Below, piece after piece: positions 6,343 to 8,541 of a stretch of DNA of 8,541 nucleotides (the stretch's first letter is position 1; each line of letters begins with the position of its first letter). The stretch is from contig DAHXOQ010000112.1 in assembly GCA_027364815.1 (NCBI GenBank), positions 1 through 8,541 on the forward strand, written 5' to 3'. The notes under the pieces are model-generated. The model saw only the letters and a list, made by a program, of their open reading frames with translations. It made no database searches and had not been told where the DNA came from. Position numbers and translations under genes: made by a program. This DNA comes from Acidobacteriaceae bacterium (lineage in GTDB: Bacteria; Acidobacteriota; Terriglobia; Terriglobales; Acidobacteriaceae).

Positions 6343-6699
6343 TTACGTCCTGTTCTTTGTTGGCGACACTCCGACGTGCGCCTCTTCTATCGTAATTGTT
6401 GGAGGTGCAGAATCGGTGAATACTGCTTGATTTTGCGCCCTTTTACGGCCGTTTTCAGGCAAGTTTGATTGACGGGTGGGAGGGACCTCATCCTGACCGC
6501 CTTTGCTGAAGGGATTGCAACGCAGAACTCTCCAGGTAGCCAGCAGGACGCCCTTCGCCGGGCCATGGCGCACAATGGCCACCTCGGCATATTCCGAGCA
6601 GGTAGGCAGGTATTTGCAGCCGCCTGGATTTAAAGAGTGCAGCGCGGGAGAGAGCCAGCGGCGATAAAGAGCGAGAAGATAGAGGAGGAAGTTTGTCAT
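6343..6699 (-). CDS. yidD: Membrane protein insertion efficiency factor YidD
   Basis: YidD is a small inner-membrane-associated protein that aids YidC-dependent insertion. The family pattern is clear: LLALYRRWLSP (8-18), GGCKYLPTCSEYA (26-38), RHG (44-46) and RVLRCNPFSKGGQDEVP (57-73), including conserved cysteines C28, C34 and C61. At 118 residues it exceeds the E. coli protein (85) because of a polar C-terminal tail (about 75-118) of unknown role. That tail also encodes the ribosome binding site for yidC, which begins 3 bases after the yidD stop. ATG 6699 lies 11 bases after the rnpA stop and has no clear ribosome binding site, so translation may depend on ribosomes arriving from rnpA. Confidence 0.93.
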   Translation of the reverse strand: MTNFLLYLLALYRRWLSPALHSLNPGGCKYLPTCSEYAEVAIVRHGPAKGVLLATWRVLRCNPFSKGGQDEVPPTRQSNLPENGRKRAQNQAVFTDSAPPTITIEEAHVGVSPTKNRT

Positions 6700-6710
6700 T
6701 TTTAATTGCG

Positions 6711-7172
6711 CTAGTCTGTATTGAAAATGCGACCCGATTTTGCAGGAGTGGAATCCTGTGCCCTACGCGTAGCCTCCGCTTCTTTTTGAGCCTGTGTTTG
6801 TGCCTGAGTAAGGATACGTACAATCTCGCTCTCGAGTTTCGCGTACTCGATGGTGAGCACTGAACGGCGGGGGTGGAAGATCAGGTCAAAGCCAGCTGGG
6901 AGAAGCTCTGTATGCTTGCGCAGGCAATCGCGCATGCGGCGCTTGATGCGGTTGCGTTCATGAGCGGGGCCCATGACTTTGCCGACAGTTAGGCCGACGC
7001 GCGCGGTGCTTAATTCACTGCCGGCGCGAGGAGCAAGAAACCAGCTCATAGAGTTTGATTGATGCTTGCGCGCGGCTTTGTATGCAATTTGGTAATCAGC
7101 ATGACGACGCAGACGAAAACCAGAGAGAGTCTCTCGGGGGTGACTGGTGCGGGATGAGGTTGATTGATTCAT
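6711..7172 (-). CDS. rnpA: Ribonuclease P protein component
   Basis: RnpA is the protein subunit of RNase P, which together with the catalytic RNA removes 5' leaders from precursor tRNAs. Family features are FRLRRHADYQIAYKAARKH (19-37), RVGLTVGKVMG (58-68) and the RNA-binding RNR core HERNRIKRRMRD (71-82). Then comes LPAGFDLIFHPR (91-102). The usual length is about 115-130 residues. This product has 153, with a polar N-terminal extension of about 15 residues and a C-terminal Gln/Ala/Glu-rich tail (about 122-153). The start is uncertain: ATG 7172 was chosen as the first ATG, but no ribosome binding site is evident. TTG 7211 in the same frame would add 13 residues and would sit at the edge of the upstream hairpin. 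It is second in the rpmH-rnpA-yidD-yidC operon. Confidence 0.94.
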   Translation of the reverse strand: MNQSTSSRTSHPRETLSGFRLRRHADYQIAYKAARKHQSNSMSWFLAPRAGSELSTARVGLTVGKVMGPAHERNRIKRRMRDCLRKHTELLPAGFDLIFHPRRSVLTIEYAKLESEIVRILTQAQTQAQKEAEATRRAQDSTPAKSGRIFNTD

Positions 7173-7210
7173 CGGGCTGAAGAAGTCCAAATTTCTGTGG
7201 AACGAAAGCA

Positions 7211-7275
7211 AACCCAGTGGACGCTTGGTTCGGCGAGGGCGCCGCGCGGCTTCACTGGGTTGATTGGACTGGGTT
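7211..7275 (-). promoter_or_regulatory. Alternative-hairpin repeat set between rpmH and rnpA
   Basis: In the minus-strand transcript, AACCCAGT occurs twice (7275-7268 and 7261-7254), followed by its complement ACTGGGTT (7218-7211). The nearer pair extends to nine bases (AACCCAGTG 7261-7253 with CACTGGGTT 7219-7211) and encloses a GC-rich loop with further pairing potential. The first copy could compete for the same partner, which gives two mutually exclusive structures. A weak pyrimidine-rich stretch (TTTGCTTTCGTTCC) follows. A role in setting the L34 to RNase P protein ratio is inference. Confidence 0.45.
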
Positions 7276-7318
7276 CAATTATGGATTGCTGACTCAGCTT
7301 TGAAGACGGCCGAAAAGA

Positions 7319-7474
7319 CTAGTCGCGGAAACCGGCGCTGACAGCAACGCGCTTGCGACCCATTGCACGGCGGCGGTTTAAAACGGCCTGGCCGCTCTTG
7401 GTCTTCATCCGCGCGCGGAATCCGTGCGTTTTCACGCGTTTGCGGCGGTTAGGTTGAAATGTGCGCTTGGGCAT
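7319..7474 (-). CDS. rpmH: 50S ribosomal protein L34
   Basis: The 51-residue product is an unmistakable L34: MPKRTFQPNRRKRVKTHGFR, then ARMKTKSGQAVLNRRRAMGRKR and a short VAVSAGFRD end, with more than a third basic residues. It is part of the large ribosomal subunit and binds 23S rRNA. Length matches the family (44-51). ATG 7474 has GGAG upstream with about 9 bases of spacing. It is the first gene of the operon with rnpA, yidD and yidC, and lies divergent from dnaA, the arrangement seen in very many bacteria. A likely promoter with a perfect TATAAT lies about 70 bases upstream. Confidence 0.98.
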   Translation of the reverse strand: MPKRTFQPNRRKRVKTHGFRARMKTKSGQAVLNRRRAMGRKRVAVSAGFRD

Positions 7475-7541
7475 CGGAATGCGCTCCTGTTTCTCTTCTC
7501 AAAAATGTATGCTCTGCTCCTGCTAGGGACGGCAAGTTTTA

Positions 7542-7570
7542 ATTATAACTAACTTTGGCTCAGGAATCCA
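7542..7570 (-). promoter_or_regulatory. Probable rpmH operon promoter
   Basis: On the minus strand a perfect TATAAT (7547-7542) is preceded, with a 17-base spacer, by TGGATT (7570-7565), a weak -35 match. Predicted transcription start is near 7535, giving a leader of about 60 bases before rpmH. The palindrome at 7582-7594 lies just upstream of the -35 region. Confidence 0.5.
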
Positions 7571-7581
7571 CCCCTATATAT

Positions 7582-7594
7582 TTTGTCTGACAAA
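7582..7594. promoter_or_regulatory. Palindrome TTTGTC-T-GACAAA, possible operator
   Basis: TTTGTC (7582-7587) and GACAAA (7589-7594) are a perfect inverted repeat around one base. CCTA and TAGG flank it at unequal distances (7573-7576 and 7595-7598). It sits about 12 bases upstream of the proposed rpmH -35 element. This is the form of a dimeric regulator site, but I cannot name the regulator. Confidence 0.4.
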
Positions 7595-7738
7595 TAGGTA
7601 TCAAACACGCTTGAAAAATTCTCCGGCGCACGCTATTCTCTCTGTCTCGATTGCATCAATTTGAATTTGAATTGTGTTCCATTCTGCAGGACGAATTTTC
7701 AAAAAATTGCTCTCATTCAGCCCAATTGATCTCGCAAC

Positions 7739-7758
7739 TCACCATCTTTCACCATCTC
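7739..7758. repeat. Tandem ten-base repeat TCACCATCT(T/C)
   Basis: Two adjacent units, TCACCATCTT (7739-7748) and TCACCATCTC (7749-7758), differ at one base. The ten-base period places equal sequence on nearly the same face of the helix. The pair lies 56 bases upstream of the dnaA -35 element. The same ten-base word (as AAGATGGTGA) occurs once more in the intergenic sequence at 1944-1953. Confidence 0.5.
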
Positions 7759-7813
7759 TGGTGCAACTGACGTGAAACTCGAAATTTCCTTTCATCAGAA
7801 TGTAAAACTCCTA

Positions 7814-7841
7814 TTGCAAGTTTTGTCGGCTGTGCTAATAT
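7814..7841 (+). promoter_or_regulatory. Probable dnaA promoter
   Basis: TTGCAA (7814-7819) and TAATAT (7836-7841) are separated by 16 bases, and TG at 7833-7834 makes an extended -10 element. Predicted start is near 7848, which would give dnaA an untranslated leader of about 220 bases. Confidence 0.5.
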
Positions 7842-7893
7842 CGGCAACGTTCAGTAGTTTTCATTAAGCGACCTGCGAACTGGAGATCCATCC

Positions 7894-7914
7894 GGAAGTT
7901 CCAAGAAAACTTCC
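7894..7914 (+). repeat. Hairpin in the dnaA leader
   Basis: GGAAGTT (7894-7900) and AACTTCC (7908-7914) form a perfect 7-base stem with a 7-base loop. The stem can be lengthened by CC/GG across a one-base bulge. It lies about 46 bases after the predicted dnaA transcription start and is not followed by a T-run. Confidence 0.45.
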
Positions 7915-8066
7915 CGGGCACATCACCCTCGGTAGCTAGTCAAAGGTTCAGCCAGAGCATGCGATGCACGGATATCGCGTCCAGAGTGAACACTTTTTTT
8001 AAAACGAGCGTAACATTGCCCCTGATCACTACCAACCGCATAGAGATCGCAAGCAAGGATCGTACG

Positions 8067-8541
8067 ATGTCATTTGCAGCTTCCCCACTTCCGCCACCGA
8101 ATCCATGGTTGCAAATACTTGCAGCGCTAGAGATGAAGGTTATTCGCCAGTCGTTTGAGACCTGGCTGAAACCGACCCGTTTTAGTCACTCGGCCGGACG
8201 CACGCTTTATGTACGCGTTCCCGCGCCCGAGTTCCAGCACATTGGCGACAAGTATGGGGACTTGATTCAAGAGGCGATTGACGGCCTCTCGCTCGAGATT
8301 GACGACGTTGCATTTGTGACCGCCGAGGAAGACCCCTCGATTCCGCCGCAGCGCAAGGATGGCGGGTTTGGTCCAGTGGCTTCGCATGCGCCGAGCGCTC
8401 CGCAGCAGAATGGAAGCCGCCGCACGCCGGAACAGGCGCGGTTTGATTGGTCGACGGCGGCGCAGTTGAATCCGCGCTACACCTTTGAAGCGTTTGTGAT
8501 TGGCAACGGCAACCAGTTTGCGCGCGCAGCGTCACTAGCAG
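8067..8541 (+). CDS. dnaA: Chromosomal replication initiator DnaA (N-terminal part)
   Basis: DnaA binds oriC boxes, oligomerises with ATP and melts the origin. The first 158 codons are present; the gene runs off the right edge. Domain I (about 12-85) shows WLQILAALEMKVIRQSFETWLKPTRF and TLYVRVPAPEF, the region that binds helicase and regulators. Domain II is a variable Pro/Gln/Ser linker (about 88-130). Domain III begins with LNPRYTFEAFVIGNGNQFARAA (134-155), the highly conserved entry to the AAA+ ATPase. Walker motifs, domain IV and the stop lie outside the window. ATG 8067 is well supported by AAGGA (8055-8059) 7 bases upstream. An in-frame ATG at 7959 would add 36 residues but has no ribosome binding site. 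The gene is divergent from rpmH. Confidence 0.96.
   Translation, partial: MSFAASPLPPPNPWLQILAALEMKVIRQSFETWLKPTRFSHSAGRTLYVRVPAPEFQHIGDKYGDLIQEAIDGLSLEIDDVAFVTAEEDPSIPPQRKDGGFGPVASHAPSAPQQNGSRRTPEQARFDWSTAAQLNPRYTFEAFVIGNGNQFARAASLA

Larger units (their letters stand above)
7475..8066. other. rpmH-dnaA intergenic region
   Basis: This 592-base region between the divergent rpmH and dnaA genes contains no convincing gene. It is A+T-richer than the coding sequence, notably around 7538-7615. It holds the two promoters, a 13-base palindrome (7582-7594), a tandem pair of ten-base repeats (7739-7758) and a hairpin in the dnaA leader (7894-7914). In many bacteria oriC lies here or after dnaA. By eye I found no cluster of TTATCCACA-like DnaA boxes on either strand, so an origin cannot be called. 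Confidence 0.6.

Noticed and set aside
7982..7999. Terminator in the dnaA leader (AGTG-AA-CACT followed by seven T)
   Set aside because: The stem has only four pairs and a two-base loop, too tight to form a stable hairpin, so the T-run alone is not enough.
7475..8066. oriC with DnaA boxes
   Set aside because: The position is classic and an A+T-rich stretch is present, but scanning both strands for TTATCCACA and near variants found no cluster. The nearest hits (for example TGTGCTAAT near 7831) match too poorly.
1..8541. CRISPR array, tRNA or rRNA gene, insertion sequence, prophage or defence system
   Set aside because: No regularly spaced long repeats, cloverleaf sequence, rRNA motif, transposase, integrase or nuclease domain was seen. 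The window consists of housekeeping genes and small unknowns.

Overview
The window looks like the dnaA-rpmH neighbourhood of a Gram-negative bacterial chromosome, most likely an acidobacterium of the Terriglobia/Acidobacteriaceae type. This placement rests on several things: the YidC N-terminus (EFRNPNLQ) and its long periplasmic domain, a secreted D-P-D-R-P repeat protein of a kind I associate with acidobacteria, frequent GTG/TTG starts, and short inverted repeats of the GGCACG-n-CGTGCC type. No 16S gene or taxon-specific marker is present, so the placement is an inference.

Layout, left to right. Positions 1-862 (minus) hold most of an exported, low-complexity protein of unknown function whose C-terminus lies beyond the left edge. 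It is divergent from a BCP-type peroxiredoxin (1009-1473, plus). The peroxiredoxin runs tail to tail, sharing a TTAA, with a small acidic protein of unknown function (1470-1808, minus). A small two-helix membrane protein (2055-2504, plus) follows, and then about 480 bases without a convincing gene that carry two degenerate repeat-like segments. mnmE (2985-4358, plus) encodes the tRNA wobble-uridine modification GTPase. It converges on the operon rpmH-rnpA-yidD-yidC (7474 down to 4459, minus), and two hairpins lie between mnmE and yidC. The intergenic region 7475-8066 carries divergent promoters for rpmH and for dnaA, whose first 158 codons fill the right end.

How the genes work together. rpmH (ribosomal protein L34), rnpA (RNase P protein), yidD and yidC (membrane insertase) form the classic block linking translation, tRNA maturation and membrane protein insertion. 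yidD and yidC are separated by 3 bases, and the yidC ribosome binding site lies inside the yidD end. In many bacteria this block continues with jag/khpB and mnmE in the same direction. Here no jag is present and mnmE is inverted.

The most interesting items are the four-copy D-P-D-R-P-x-L-H-R peptide repeat, a three-part repeat that could form alternative hairpins just before rnpA, replacement of the usual YidC groove arginine by asparagine, a possible leaderless mnmE, and unexplained palindrome and tandem-repeat sites between rpmH and dnaA. No canonical oriC box cluster was found, and no clearly new multi-gene system is visible.
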